DNA of 41,819 nucleotides from the NCBI GenBank assembly GCA_945862355.1, contig CAMAYR010000010.1, positions 1 through 41,819 of the forward strand, read 5' to 3'. The notes under the pieces are model-generated. The model searched no databases. It was not told where the DNA came from and saw nothing but the letters and a program-made list of their open reading frames with translations. Of the stretch, positions 24,154 to 33,229 are shown in pieces; the first letter of the stretch is position 1, and each line of letters starts with the position of its first letter. This DNA comes from Devosia equisanguinis. GTDB taxonomy: Bacteria > Pseudomonadota > Alphaproteobacteria > Rhizobiales > Hyphomicrobiaceae. The translations under genes were made by a program, and so were the position numbers.

Positions 24154-24795
24154 ATGACACAGCGTCTTCTCTTGGCCATAGGTGGCAATTCGCCCATACT
24201 TTATAGCGACTTAATTCGCGAGTTGGGACAATCCGTCTCATGCGCGTTGTTTGACATGAGACTTTCGTTAATTGCTGCTTCGAGCCTCTACTCCACCGCG
24301 CCACTGGGGTGTCCCGGTCGCCAACCTCGCTATCTGAACGCTGTGCTTCTTTGTGACAGCAGCCTGCCACCAGCTCAACTTCTTCGAGGATTGAAGAAGT
24401 CCGAGAAGCTTGCAGGGCGGCGCGTGCGCGGCATCAACGCGCCCCGACCGCTGGATCTGGACATCATAGATCTCGGTGGACGAGTCACGGGGTGGCCCAC
24501 GCGCGGCCGCAGCCCGCGACCGAAGAATCGCTTCGGGATCAAGCGCATCGGAAAGGTCCACCGCGAGCCCCGCGCCTGGCTGACGCTGCCACACCCAGCG
24601 CTGCATAAGAGACGTTTCGTCCTCGAACCTCTCGCGGAGGTTGCACCACACTGGCATCATCCCGTGCTTAAGGTGCCGGTCAGCAGGCTACTGGCCAGGC
24701 TGCCCAGACGGCCCGGCGAGATCCAGCGCACCCTTGATTCGCGGTGGCTTTCGTGCGAAGTTACCCAGAATGTGCAAGTCCAGATCGAAGGCTAA
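24154..24795 (+). CDS. folK: 2-amino-4-hydroxy-6-hydroxymethyldihydropteridine pyrophosphokinase
   Basis: 213 residues. HPPK activates the pterin with ATP for dihydropteroate synthesis (folate pathway). Signatures: LLAIGGNSP at the N-terminus, SSLYSTAPLG, the RPLDLDIIDLGG catalytic Asp pair, and LPHPALHKRRFVLEPLAEVAP. It is about 50 residues longer than E. coli FolK: a basic insertion (GWPTRGRSPRPKNRFG..) separates the catalytic Asp pair from LPHP, and there is a C-terminal extension. No good ribosome site precedes the ATG, so the start is less certain. Confidence 0.9.
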   Translation: MTQRLLLAIGGNSPILYSDLIRELGQSVSCALFDMRLSLIAASSLYSTAPLGCPGRQPRYLNAVLLCDSSLPPAQLLRGLKKSEKLAGRRVRGINAPRPLDLDIIDLGGRVTGWPTRGRSPRPKNRFGIKRIGKVHREPRAWLTLPHPALHKRRFVLEPLAEVAPHWHHPVLKVPVSRLLARLPRRPGEIQRTLDSRWLSCEVTQNVQVQIEG

Positions 24796-25226
24796 GGGCT
24801 ACCTCGAACAGTCGTCTGATCCGATCTACAGCTACATTGTCGCATATCCGCGATGCTGGCTGGGGGCGAGAGTCGGTTGGGCGAGCTAATTTGCTTGGCG
24901 CTGTCGACTTGGCATCTGCGGAATTTGCAGGTGTGTGGTTCGAGCGGCCTCAACCGGTAGATTGCTCTCAGAGAGCGGTCCTGCTGGTCCTTGGGGCTGG
25001 CGTCCGGTCCATTCGCTGGTTACCGCGAGAGATTCGGATGACTCGTGGTGGTTGGGCTTCGGCGCCACCACGCGGATCGCAGGATTGCCGATTGCAGGGT
25101 TGCGTAGTGCGGGCTGCTGCCGCACTACCGCAGACTCGTTCTGAGCTGACGCGGGTTGGTTCCGATCTGAGGTTGGCCGTGCACACGCGGCAGGACAAGT
25201 ACTACAAACTTGAGGATACCTAATCA
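24796..25226. other. Hairpin-rich spacer upstream of rpoZ
   Basis: 431 bp without a convincing gene. Dyads: GCTCTC-A-GAGAGC (24964-24976); CGTGGTGG/CCACCACG (25044-25051, 25065-25072, 13-nt loop); GTAGTGCGG/CCGCACTAC (25104-25112, 25120-25128, 7-nt loop). Near 24809 a stretch CAGTCGTCTGATCC is reminiscent of the flank of the hairpin-element family, possibly a decayed copy. The rpoZ promoter should lie in the last 150 bp. Confidence 0.5.
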
Positions 25227-25646
25227 ATGGCTCGCGTCACCGTCGAAGACTGCGTGGACAAGGTGCCCAACCGTTTCGAGCTCGTGCTGCTGGCTGCGCA
25301 TCGCGCCCGGCAGATTTCGACTGGTGCGGCGATCGCCGTCGAGCCGGAGAACGACAAGAATCCGGTGATTTCGCTGCGCGAGATCGCCGAGCGCAAGCTG
25401 CCGCCGGACGACCTGCGCGAGAGCCTCATCCACTCGATCCAGAAGAACGTCGAGGTCGACGAACCAGAAGCGCAGTCCGCACCATTGTTGCCGGCCGAGC
25501 GGCGCGCACCCGTCCTCGGACGCGACGACCAGTCCACGGACACCCATGTCGACGTGATGACCGAGGAGCAGTTGCTGCGCGGCCTCGAGAGCCTCACGCC
25601 GACGGAGCCTTCGGCGGCCATCGGCAGCGGCAGCGGCGGGCGCTGA
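25227..25646 (+). CDS. rpoZ: RNA polymerase omega subunit
   Basis: 139 residues. The conserved N-terminus [20 protein letters not shown] and AAHRARQIS, plus [12 protein letters not shown], identify omega, which clamps the beta' C-terminus and in proteobacteria contributes to the ppGpp binding site. The C-terminal 60 residues are the variable acidic tail. GAGGA (25210-25214 region) lies about 9 nt before the ATG. rsh, the ppGpp synthetase/hydrolase gene, follows after 172 bp, so the alarmone enzyme and its polymerase target subunit are neighbours, as in many proteobacteria. Confidence 0.96.
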   Translation: MARVTVEDCVDKVPNRFELVLLAAHRARQISTGAAIAVEPENDKNPVISLREIAERKLPPDDLRESLIHSIQKNVEVDEPEAQSAPLLPAERRAPVLGRDDQSTDTHVDVMTEEQLLRGLESLTPTEPSAAIGSGSGGR

Positions 25647-25818
25647 AGCAGGTCGCCATCCCGGTAAGGGCTCTGGCGGCACGATGCGGGTTCGCGTTTC
25701 CGACCGGAGCGCGGCGCACTTCAGCATCGAACCGGTCTTCACAGCACCGCGGGGAGCCGAAGCCGGACTGGCGACGGCCGACGCAAGCGACGCAGTCAGG
25801 CGTCAGGGGTAAGCGTCC

Positions 25819-28098
25819 ATGATGCGCCAGTACGAGCTCGTCGAGCGCGTCCTTGCGTATGACAAGAGCGCAGACGAGGCGCTGCTCAATCGCGCCTACG
25901 TCTACGCCATGAAGGCCCATAGCAATCAGAAGCGGGCGTCGGGCGATCCTTACTTTTCGCACCCCCTCGAGGTTGCCGCGATCCTCACCGAGCTCAGGCT
26001 CGACGACGCCACGATCGCCACCGCGCTGCTGCACGACGTCATCGAGGACACCGACTCGACGCGGGCCGAGATCGACCAGATGTTCGGCGCGGAGATCGGC
26101 ACGCTGGTCGACGGGCTGACCAAGATCAAGAAGCTCGATCTCGTTTCAAAGCGCGCCGAGCAAGCGGAAAATTTCCGCAAGCTTCTGATCGCCATCTCGA
26201 GCGATATCCGCGTGCTGCTCGTCAAGCTCGCCGACCGCCTGCACAACATGCGGACGCTCGAGCACATGAAGCCGGAGAGCCGGCGGCGCATCAGCCAGGA
26301 GACGCTCGACATCTATGCGCCGCTTGCTGGGCGCATGGGCATGCAACACCTGCGCGAGGAGCTGGAGGAGTTGGCGTTCAAATGGCTTCATCCAGAGGCC
26401 TACGCCATGCTCCAGGAGAAGCTCGAAGCACTGACGCGACGCAATCGCGGCCTCGTCGAGGAGATCGATAAGGCACTGACGCAGCGCCTGCGCGAGGCGG
26501 GTATCAAGGCCGAGATCAACGGACGGGAAAAGAAACTCTACTCGATCTGGCGCAAGGTCACGACCAAGCAAATCTCGATGGAGCAGCTCTCCGACATTTA
26601 CGCTTTCCGCGTGATCGCTGAGACCGTCGGTGACTGCTATGGTGCGCTCGGGCTCGTGCATACGGCATGGAATGCGGTGCCGGGCCGCTTCAAGGACTAC
26701 ATATCGACGCCGAAGCAGAACAGCTATCGCTCGATCCATACGACGATCGTCGGGCCGCGCCACCAGCGCGTCGAGTTGCAGCTGCGGACCCGCCAGATGC
26801 ACGAGGTCGCCGAGTACGGCGTTGCGGCCCATTCCGCCTACAAGGACACGGGCGGCGGCGACGGGCCGGGCGAGGCGGAGGAGGTCGGCCCTTACGTGTG
26901 GCTCAGGCGGCTGGTCGAGACGCTACTCGAAGGTCAAAACCCGGAGGAGTTCCTCGAGCACACCAAGCTCGAGCTGTTCCACGATCAGGTCTTCTGTTTC
27001 ACGCCCAAGGGCCGCCTGATCGCGTTACCGACCGGGGCTACGGTGATCGACTTCGCCTATTCCGTCCATACCGACATCGGTAATTCCGCCGCTGGCGCCA
27101 TCATCAACGGTCGGCATATGCCGATCAACACGACACTCAAGAACGGCGACGAGGTCCAGGTCATCACCTCGCTCAGCCAAACGGCGCCGCCAGCCGCCTG
27201 GGAAAAAGTCGCGGCAACGGGCCGGGCGCGTGCCGCGATCCGCCGCGCGACGCGCGACGCCAGCCGCCGCCAGTATTGCGAGCTCGGCCGACGCCTCGTC
27301 GCCATTCGCTTCGAGCGCGTCGGGCTCGAGTACTCGGATGAAAAGGTGAAGCGAGCCGCCGGCCGCCTCGCGCACAAGACCCTCGAGGACGTTCTGGCAT
27401 CCGTCGGGCGCGGAGAGCTGCCGGTCAACGATGTCGTCAAGGCCGTCTCGCCGGAGGCCGCAGCCAAGCTCGAAGGGGCCGGTACGGCGGGGCCACGGCC
27501 GCGCAACCGGCACGATCATGCGCAAGGCCAGGAGGGCTGGTTCAACCTGTCGAAGGTGATGAACCTCAAATTCCGCATGCCCGGCAGCGAGGGACCGGCT
27601 GCGAGCCCCGTCGCCAACGGGGCTGGTCTCGATGGTCCCGCGAACAGCGGCGTTCTCGGCGTGCCGATCCGCGGTGCGCGCAGCGATCTGCCCGTCCGCT
27701 TCGAGGATGGCGGCGCGGTGCCGGGTGACCGTATCGTCGGCGTGCTGGTGCCGGGCCAGGGCATTCGCGTGCATCAGATCCATTCGCCCAAGCTGGCGCA
27801 GTTCGAGCAGGCCGACTGGGTCGACGTCACATGGGACATCGACCCCGATCGGCCGGAGCGATTTCCTGCAAAGCTCGGCGTGACCGTCATGAACGAGCCG
27901 GGCACGCTCGCACAGATCGCGCAGGTGATCGGCGAGGCAGAAGGCAATATCGACAGCCTGCGCATGACCCAGCGCGCGGCCGACTTCACCACGATGGTGA
28001 TCGACGTGGAGGTGTGGGATCTCGCGCACCTCAGCCGGATCATGGCCGGCCTCAGAAGCAAGGCCGTGGTCAGCAAGGTCGAGCGGCTGTTCGAGTAG
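25819..28098 (+). CDS. rsh: Bifunctional (p)ppGpp synthetase/hydrolase (Rsh)
   Basis: 759 residues. Order: HD hydrolase domain (about 30-190) with [10 protein letters not shown] and LLHDVIEDT, both intact; synthetase domain (about 230-350) with [31 protein letters not shown] and ELQLRT; TGS domain (about 395-455); helical region; a region with [11 protein letters not shown]; and a C-terminal ACT domain (about 685-755). The RxKD motif (RFKD) is the mark of bifunctional Rsh enzymes as opposed to the ExDD of monofunctional RelA. The cysteines of the zinc-finger-like region are missing, as in alphaproteobacterial Rsh. It makes and degrades the stringent-response alarmones. Confidence 0.96.
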   Translation: MMRQYELVERVLAYDKSADEALLNRAYVYAMKAHSNQKRASGDPYFSHPLEVAAILTELRLDDATIATALLHDVIEDTDSTRAEIDQMFGAEIGTLVDGLTKIKKLDLVSKRAEQAENFRKLLIAISSDIRVLLVKLADRLHNMRTLEHMKPESRRRISQETLDIYAPLAGRMGMQHLREELEELAFKWLHPEAYAMLQEKLEALTRRNRGLVEEIDKALTQRLREAGIKAEINGREKKLYSIWRKVTTKQISMEQLSDIYAFRVIAETVGDCYGALGLVHTAWNAVPGRFKDYISTPKQNSYRSIHTTIVGPRHQRVELQLRTRQMHEVAEYGVAAHSAYKDTGGGDGPGEAEEVGPYVWLRRLVETLLEGQNPEEFLEHTKLELFHDQVFCFTPKGRLIALPTGATVIDFAYSVHTDIGNSAAGAIINGRHMPINTTLKNGDEVQVITSLSQTAPPAAWEKVAATGRARAAIRRATRDASRRQYCELGRRLVAIRFERVGLEYSDEKVKRAAGRLAHKTLEDVLASVGRGELPVNDVVKAVSPEAAAKLEGAGTAGPRPRNRHDHAQGQEGWFNLSKVMNLKFRMPGSEGPAASPVANGAGLDGPANSGVLGVPIRGARSDLPVRFEDGGAVPGDRIVGVLVPGQGIRVHQIHSPKLAQFEQADWVDVTWDIDPDRPERFPAKLGVTVMNEPGTLAQIAQVIGEAEGNIDSLRMTQRAADFTTMVIDVEVWDLAHLSRIMAGLRSKAVVSKVERLFE

Positions 28099-28121
28099 GC
28101 GGAGCGAAAGCGATCGACCCG

Positions 28122-28916
28122 ATGAGCGAAATTGTTGCCCCCCACCTCCGTCTCGGCGTGAACATCGACCATGTGGCTACCATCCGCAATGCGCGGGGGG
28201 GCGCGCATCCCGATCCGGTACGCGCGGCGCTGGCCGCCATCGCCGCCGGGGCCGACGGCATCACCGCGCATTTGCGCGAGGACCGCCGGCACATCCGCGA
28301 CGACGACATGATCCGCCTGAAGGCCGCCATCGGAGCGACGCCACTGAACTTCGAGATGGCAGCGACCGGGCAGATGCTCGACATCGCGCTCGCGGTGAAG
28401 CCGCACGCGGCCTGCCTGGTACCGGAGCGGCGCACTGAAAGGACCACGGAGGGTGGGCTCGACGTCGTCGCCGGTCACGACCCTCTCGTTGCCTTCGCCT
28501 CCGAGTTGCGCCGCGCCGGCATCCGCGTTTCGCTGTTCATCGAGCCGGCACTGGAGGCCGTCGAGGCCGCCCACTCGATCGGCGCGCCGGTTGTCGAGCT
28601 CCATACAGGGGCGTGGTGCGACGCCGTGCTGGCCGGCGACACCGCCAAGGCCGCCGCCGACTTCGATCGCATCGTCCATGCCGCGCGCCGTGCGCACGAG
28701 CTTGGCATCGAATGCCATGCGGGCCATGGCCTGACCTTCGATACGGCGAGACTGATCGCTACGCTGCCGCAAGTCGTCGAGCTCAACATCGGCCATTTCC
28801 TCGTCGGCGAGGCCGTTTTCACGGGGCTCGAAGCCGCGATTGCCCGGATGCGCGCGGCGATGATCGAGGGGCGGCAAGCGGTGCGTCCCCTGCACCAGGC
28901 GGGAGCTGGATCGTGA
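28122..28916 (+). CDS. pdxJ: Pyridoxine 5'-phosphate synthase
   Basis: 264 residues, TIM barrel. Motifs: [17 protein letters not shown] at the N-terminus, [44 protein letters not shown] and CHAGHGLTF. It condenses 3-amino-1-hydroxyacetone phosphate with deoxyxylulose 5-phosphate to give pyridoxine phosphate. ATG at 28122, 23 bp after rsh. Its stop overlaps the acpS GTG start (GTGA), a common pdxJ-acpS coupling. Confidence 0.96.
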   Translation: MSEIVAPHLRLGVNIDHVATIRNARGGAHPDPVRAALAAIAAGADGITAHLREDRRHIRDDDMIRLKAAIGATPLNFEMAATGQMLDIALAVKPHAACLVPERRTERTTEGGLDVVAGHDPLVAFASELRRAGIRVSLFIEPALEAVEAAHSIGAPVVELHTGAWCDAVLAGDTAKAAADFDRIVHAARRAHELGIECHAGHGLTFDTARLIATLPQVVELNIGHFLVGEAVFTGLEAAIARMRAAMIEGRQAVRPLHQAGAGS

Positions 28917-29332
28917 TCCTCGGGCTCGGCAACGACGTCGTCGACATCCGCCGCATCGAGCAGACGCTCGACCGGTTCGGGGAGCGGTTCCTCGATCGCA
29001 TCTTCACGGCGACGGAGCGGGCCCGCTCCGAGCGTCGGCCGGGACGAAGCCGGGCTGCCTCCTACGCCAAACGGTTCGCGGCAAAGGAGGCCTGCTCGAA
29101 AGCGCTCGGCACGGGCCTGCGCCGGGGTGTGTTCTGGCGCGACATGGGGGTCGCAAACCTCGCTTCCGGCCGGCCGACGCTGGCGCTGACCGGGGGCGCT
29201 GGCCGCCATCTCATCGAAATGACGCCGCCTGGCTTCGAGGCGCGGATCGACCTGACGCTGACCGACGACTACCCCTACGCCCACGCGATCGTCATCATCT
29301 CGGGTGTGCCGACCAAGGACGACCGCCGCTGA
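28913..29332 (+). CDS. acpS: Holo-[acyl-carrier-protein] synthase
   Basis: 139 residues, GTG start at 28913 overlapping the pdxJ stop by 4 bp; GGGAG about 8 nt upstream lies in pdxJ. Motifs [15 protein letters not shown] and [15 protein letters not shown] carry the Mg-binding Asp and Glu of AcpS-type phosphopantetheinyl transferases. It moves 4'-phosphopantetheine from CoA to acyl carrier protein. Confidence 0.95.
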   Translation: MILGLGNDVVDIRRIEQTLDRFGERFLDRIFTATERARSERRPGRSRAASYAKRFAAKEACSKALGTGLRRGVFWRDMGVANLASGRPTLALTGGAGRHLIEMTPPGFEARIDLTLTDDYPYAHAIVIISGVPTKDDRR

Positions 29333-29661
29333 CGGCCACGGCAGCAGTGTGGCAATTGCGCCAGAAGGCAAACCTCTCGCAGGTTTGCGCGGCATACGGG
29401 AAACAGCTATAGCGAGGCATGAGCGAGGCATGAGGGGGGGGCGCGTGTCGAGCGAGCCAATCTGGTGTGATGATCGAGAAGTCCGCCTCACAATTTACAG
29501 GAAGGTCAACCAGGGGACCGCACGAACTCGGTCACACGATTAGATCGACTAAGCAAACTAGCTCTTTGTTCGTGCTTGGTTCACTACCGCTTGACGACCT
29601 TCGCCCGGGATCAAGCGTCAGATCCAGAACACTGGTGCGCGGGCGCGATCTGGAGAAGTGA
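29333..29661. other. Spacer between acpS and lepB
   Basis: 329 bp. A strong short hairpin GCAAACCT (29368-29375), loop CTCGC, AGGTTTGC (29381-29388) lies 36 bp after acpS, without a T-run. An 11-bp direct repeat GCGAGGCATGA occurs twice in tandem near 29413-29434, followed by a run of G. Hairpin element copy E fills 29578-29635. No supported ORF. Confidence 0.5.
29578..29635 (-). repeat. Hairpin element, copy E (upstream of lepB)
   Basis: CGCTTGA (29588-29594) pairs with TCAAGCG (29611-29617); loop 16 nt. The right part CGTCAGATCCAGAACACTGGT matches copy D's end CGTCAGATGCACTACACTGGT in all but a few bases, and the left part GGTTCACTACCGCTT resembles D's GATTCCACTATAGCTT. The stem is shorter than in A, B, D and H, so this is a more decayed copy. 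Confidence 0.65.
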
Positions 29662-30432
29662 ATGAGCCTGCATTCCGACGCGCACAAGCACCGGGACGGC
29701 ACCTGGTGGGAAACCGGCAAGATCGTCATCCAGGCATTGCTGCTTGCGATGGTTGTGCGGGTGTTCTTCTATCAACCGTTCAACATCCCTTCCGGCTCGA
29801 TGAAATCAACGCTGCTGGTGGGCGACTACCTGTTCGTGTCCAAGCTGGCCTACGGCTACAGCCGCTACTCTTTTCCCGGCGGCACCAACATGTTCTCCGG
29901 CCGCATCCTGAAGGCCGAGCCGAAGCGGGGCGATGTCGCCGTCTTCAAGCTGCCGCGCGACAATTCCACCGACTATATCAAACGCGTCATCGGCATACCC
30001 GGCGACGAGGTGCAGATGCGCAGCGGCGTGCTCTACCTCAATGGGAAGGCTGTCCCGAAGCGGCGGCTCGGCACTTTCGAGACGCGCGAGGACGACGGCC
30101 CGCCGCGCAAGCTGCCGATGTACGAGGAGTTGCTGCCGAACGGCGTGAAATACCGGGTGCTCGATGGCGAGCCCAACGGTCCGTTCGACAACACGATGGT
30201 CTTCAAGGTCCCGTCGGGGCACTATTTCATGATGGGCGACAACCGCGACAACTCCACCGACAGCCGCGCGACATGGGGCGTGGGCTTTGTGCCGCTCGAG
30301 AATTTCGTCGGCCGGGCGGAGATCATCTTTTTCTCAGGCGCTTTCGATGAGCCCGATGCTTTCAGGTTATTCACGCCCTGGCGGTGGCCGTTCGATATCC
30401 GCTGGAGTCGCTTTTTCAGTCTCGTCCGCTAG
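29662..30432 (+). CDS. lepB: Signal peptidase I
   Basis: 256 residues. One N-terminal membrane anchor (about 20-40), then the catalytic Ser in FNIPSGSM, the Lys general base in DYIKRVIGIPGD, and the C-terminal box GHYFMMGDNRDNSTDSR. It cleaves signal peptides of secreted proteins at the outer face of the inner membrane. GGAG (29652-29655) is 6 nt before the ATG. It stands in the usual alphaproteobacterial order acpS-lepB-rnc-era. Confidence 0.96.
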   Translation: MSLHSDAHKHRDGTWWETGKIVIQALLLAMVVRVFFYQPFNIPSGSMKSTLLVGDYLFVSKLAYGYSRYSFPGGTNMFSGRILKAEPKRGDVAVFKLPRDNSTDYIKRVIGIPGDEVQMRSGVLYLNGKAVPKRRLGTFETREDDGPPRKLPMYEELLPNGVKYRVLDGEPNGPFDNTMVFKVPSGHYFMMGDNRDNSTDSRATWGVGFVPLENFVGRAEIIFFSGAFDEPDAFRLFTPWRWPFDIRWSRFFSLVR

Positions 30433-30451
30433 TTTTTCGCCTTTGACGCCA

Positions 30452-30473
30452 GGTGCCCGTCGGGCTACCTTTT
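30452..30473 (+). terminator. Probable intrinsic terminator after lepB
   Basis: GGTGCCC (30452-30458) pairs with GGGC-t-ACC (30462-30469, one bulged T) around GTC, followed by TTTTC (30470-30474). It starts 20 bp after the lepB stop. Confidence 0.55.
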
Positions 30474-30510
30474 CGTCAGCCCAGAACGCCAGCACACACA
30501 TCGTTATTGC

Positions 30511-30572
30511 TCTGGATCGACTGATGTTTTCCGATATCTGCCCGGCTCCACGCCAGCGATCCAGAACACCAA
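30511..30572 (-). repeat. Hairpin element, copy F (between lepB and rnc)
   Basis: TCTGGATCG (30511-30519) pairs with CGATCCAGA (30557-30565); the loop is 37 nt, longer than in other copies. The end GATCCAGAACACCAA parallels copy E's GATCCAGAACACTGG. The rest of the lepB-rnc spacer (30573-30751) shows no clear structure. Confidence 0.55.
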
Positions 30573-30751
30573 CGTGACGATCCATGGATGTCGGCCAACT
30601 CGGCGGCTTGGGCCTATCGGCATTCGTGGATCTCGATCACGTTGGGACTAGAATTGTCGCTCGTGCCCTTTGGTCTCCGCTTTGCCGAGATTGGCGGGCG
30701 GTGACGAGGAGATAGTTCGGAGATTCGCAGTTCGAAGACAGGACACCAGCT

Positions 30752-31462
30752 TTGCCCGTGTCGCGGAAACGAAAGCACTCGGTGCTCGAGAAGGCCCTTG
30801 GGTACAGATTCAAGGATCAGGACCTCATTACCAGGGCCCTGACGCACTCTAGCACGCGCGGCAACGGCTCCCGCGACGACAACGAACGGCTGGAGTTCCT
30901 CGGAGACCGCGTTCTGGGCCTCGCCATCGCGGGAGCGCTGATCGGGCAATTCCCCGATTCCGCGGAGGGCGATCTGGCTCGCAGGTTCAACCAACTCGTC
31001 AAGCGCGAGGCGTGTGCGGCGATGGGGCGGAGTATCGACCTCGGACAGCACCTCATCCTTTCGGACAGCGAGGCCAGCAGCGGCGGCCGCGACAAGGATA
31101 CGATCCTGGCCGATGCGATGGAGGCCCTGCTGGGAGCCGCCCACCTCGACTCGGGCTTCGAAAAGGCGCAGGGTATCGTCTTGCGATTGTGGAACTCGTC
31201 ACTTGCGGGACAGCTGCAGGCCGTCGTAGATCCGAAGTCCGCGTTGCAGGAATGGGCGCAGGGTCGAGGGCTCCCCTTGCCCCGCTATGTCGAGGTCTCG
31301 CGTAGCGGGCCAGACCACGCGCCGCGCTTCGTGTCCGAGGTGAGAATCACTGGCGTCAAACCGGCGCAGGGTAGCGGTGCGTCCAAGCGGGCGGCCGAGC
31401 AAACGGCCGCCAGCGCCATGCTGGCTCGCGAAGGTGTAGTGGCCGAGACAGAACATGGCTGA
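30752..31462 (+). CDS. rnc: Ribonuclease III
   Basis: 236 residues. The RNase III signature DNERLEFLGDRVLGL and the second acidic site DTILADAMEALLGA are present, followed by a dsRNA-binding domain from about 160 (DPKSALQEWAQGRG .. GSGASKRAAEQTAAS). It processes rRNA and mRNA duplexes. The start is TTG at 30752 or GTG at 30758; AGGACA lies upstream and no ATG is available before the conserved region. The last 8 bp overlap era. Confidence 0.95.
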   Translation: MPVSRKRKHSVLEKALGYRFKDQDLITRALTHSSTRGNGSRDDNERLEFLGDRVLGLAIAGALIGQFPDSAEGDLARRFNQLVKREACAAMGRSIDLGQHLILSDSEASSGGRDKDTILADAMEALLGAAHLDSGFEKAQGIVLRLWNSSLAGQLQAVVDPKSALQEWAQGRGLPLPRYVEVSRSGPDHAPRFVSEVRITGVKPAQGSGASKRAAEQTAASAMLAREGVVAETEHG

Positions 31463-32357
31463 GCAACGCTTCGGCTTCGTGGCCATCATAGGTGCCCCGA
31501 ACGCAGGCAAGTCCACCCTCGTCAACGCGCTGGTGGGCGCCAAGGTTTCCATCGTCTCGCACAAAGTGCAGACGACACGGATGGCCATCCGCGGCATCGC
31601 GATCGAGGACCAAAGCCAGCTCGTGTTCGTCGACACGCCGGGCATCTTCGCGCCGAAGCGCCGGCTCGACCGGGCGATGGTCGACGCCGCGTGGAGCGGC
31701 ACGAAAGACGCCGACGTGATCGTGCTCGTCGTCGATGCCGCCAGGGGGATATGCGACGAGGTCGAGGCTATCCTCGCCAGGCTGAGGGACAAGGGCGCGC
31801 CGAAAGCGCTCGTCCTGAACAAGGTGGACCGTCTCGAGACCAAGGAGAAGCTGCTCGAGTTGTCCCAGCGGATCACGGCCGCGGTCGCGTTCGAAACCGT
31901 TTTCATGATCTCGGCGCTGAAGGGCAACGGGGTGGCGGACATCAAGCGCTACCTTGCCGGCAAGGTTCCGCCCGGCCCATGGCACTATCCCGAGGACGAC
32001 ATCTCCGATCTGCCGCTCAGGATGCTTGCCGCCGAGATCACGCGCGAAAAGATGTTCAACCGGCTGCACGACGAGCTACCCTATGCGGCAACCATCGAGA
32101 CGACGCAGTGGGAGGAACGCAAGGATGGCTCGGTTCGGATCGAGCAGACGCTGTTCGTCGAGCGCGACGGCCAGAAGAAGATCGTGCTCGGCAAGGGCGG
32201 GCAGACGATCAAGCAGATCTCGAGTGAGGCGCGAAACGAGCTGAAAGAGCTGCTCGAGCGCAATGTGCATCTGTTCTTGTTCGTCAAAGTGCGTGGCAGT
32301 TGGAGCGACGACCCGGAGCGGTATCGCGAGATGGGTCTCGTGTTTCCCAAGGATTGA
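31455..32357 (+). CDS. era: GTPase Era
   Basis: 300 residues. G motifs: GAPNAGKSTL, DTPG, NKVD; then a C-terminal KH domain with GKGGQTIK (about 235-245). Era binds the 3' end of 16S rRNA in 30S assembly. The ATG is inside the rnc stop region (8-bp overlap), a conserved coupling. In many alphaproteobacteria recO follows; here an aspartate dehydrogenase gene does. Confidence 0.96.
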   Translation: MAEQRFGFVAIIGAPNAGKSTLVNALVGAKVSIVSHKVQTTRMAIRGIAIEDQSQLVFVDTPGIFAPKRRLDRAMVDAAWSGTKDADVIVLVVDAARGICDEVEAILARLRDKGAPKALVLNKVDRLETKEKLLELSQRITAAVAFETVFMISALKGNGVADIKRYLAGKVPPGPWHYPEDDISDLPLRMLAAEITREKMFNRLHDELPYAATIETTQWEERKDGSVRIEQTLFVERDGQKKIVLGKGGQTIKQISSEARNELKELLERNVHLFLFVKVRGSWSDDPERYREMGLVFPKD

Positions 32358-32368
32358 AGGTCTCCTGG

Positions 32369-33181
32369 ATGACGAAGAAGGTTGCCATCGCCGGTTTCGG
32401 CGCAATCGGTAAGGTTCTTGCGCGCCGGCTGACGGACGGCTCGATGCCGGATTTCGAGCTTGTCGCGATCGGTGCGCGCGATCCGGCGAAAACGCGTGCG
32501 GAAGCCGAGAAAGTGCTGGGCCGGTCGGTGCCGGTGATGGCGTCCACCGCACTCGCCGACAAGGCCGACATCCTGCTCGAATGCGTGCCTACGGGGGCGT
32601 TCCGCGGCGTCGTCGAGCCGGTGCTTGCCGCCGGCAAGACCGTGATAACGGTGAGCGGGGCCGCCCTGCTGGAGCACATGGACCTCGAGGCCGTGGCACG
32701 CAAGGGCGGCGGTCAGTTGATCCTTGCGACCGGGGCCATCGTCGGGCTCGACGCGATCCGCGCGGCACGGCTCGGCCACATCGAGAGCGTGAAGATGGTC
32801 ACGCGCAAGCCGCCGAAGTCGCTGGCTACGGCCAAGCAGGTCGTCGAGGACGGCCGGGATCTCTACAAGCTGACCGCGCCGGAGCTTCTGTTCAAGGGTA
32901 CGGCGCGGGAGGGTGCGCGGCGCTTTCCTGCCAACGTCAACGTGGCAGCAGCCATCGCGCTCGCCGGTGCGGGGCCGGATCGTACCGAGCTCGAGATCTG
33001 GACCGACCCCGCCGTGGAGCGCAACACGCATCGCGTGATCGTGGAAGCGGACACGGCGCGGATCGAGGTCGCGATCGCCAACGTGCCGTCCGACGAGAAC
33101 CCCGGTACCGGGCGCATAACCGCGCTCAGCATGCTCGCCGCGCTCGAGCGGCTGGCGAGCCCGATGGTGTTCGGCACTTGA
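32369..33181 (+). CDS. nadX: Aspartate dehydrogenase (NadX type)
   Basis: 270 residues. Rossmann motif GFGAIGKVLARRL at the N-terminus, then LLECVPTGAFRGVVEPVLAAGKTVITVS, GAIVGLDAIRAA, FPANVNVAAAIALAG, and ERNTHRVIVE containing the catalytic His. The family (PF03447/PF01958) oxidises L-aspartate to iminoaspartate, feeding NAD synthesis or aspartate catabolism. It starts 11 bp after era, so it may be read through from the rnc-era operon, although it belongs functionally with the metabolic genes that follow. Confidence 0.88.
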   Translation: MTKKVAIAGFGAIGKVLARRLTDGSMPDFELVAIGARDPAKTRAEAEKVLGRSVPVMASTALADKADILLECVPTGAFRGVVEPVLAAGKTVITVSGAALLEHMDLEAVARKGGGQLILATGAIVGLDAIRAARLGHIESVKMVTRKPPKSLATAKQVVEDGRDLYKLTAPELLFKGTAREGARRFPANVNVAAAIALAGAGPDRTELEIWTDPAVERNTHRVIVEADTARIEVAIANVPSDENPGTGRITALSMLAALERLASPMVFGT

Positions 33182-33200
33182 TGCAGGCGATAGCCACGGT

Positions 33201-33219
33201 CTGCCGCTGCCCGCGGCAG
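33201..33219. other. Hairpin between convergent nadX and tctC
   Basis: CTGCCGC (33201-33207) / GCGGCAG (33213-33219) with a 5-nt loop, in the 48-bp gap between two convergent stops. It has no T-run, so termination is only possible, not shown. Confidence 0.4.
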
Positions 33220-33229
33220 GCCGGCTGGT

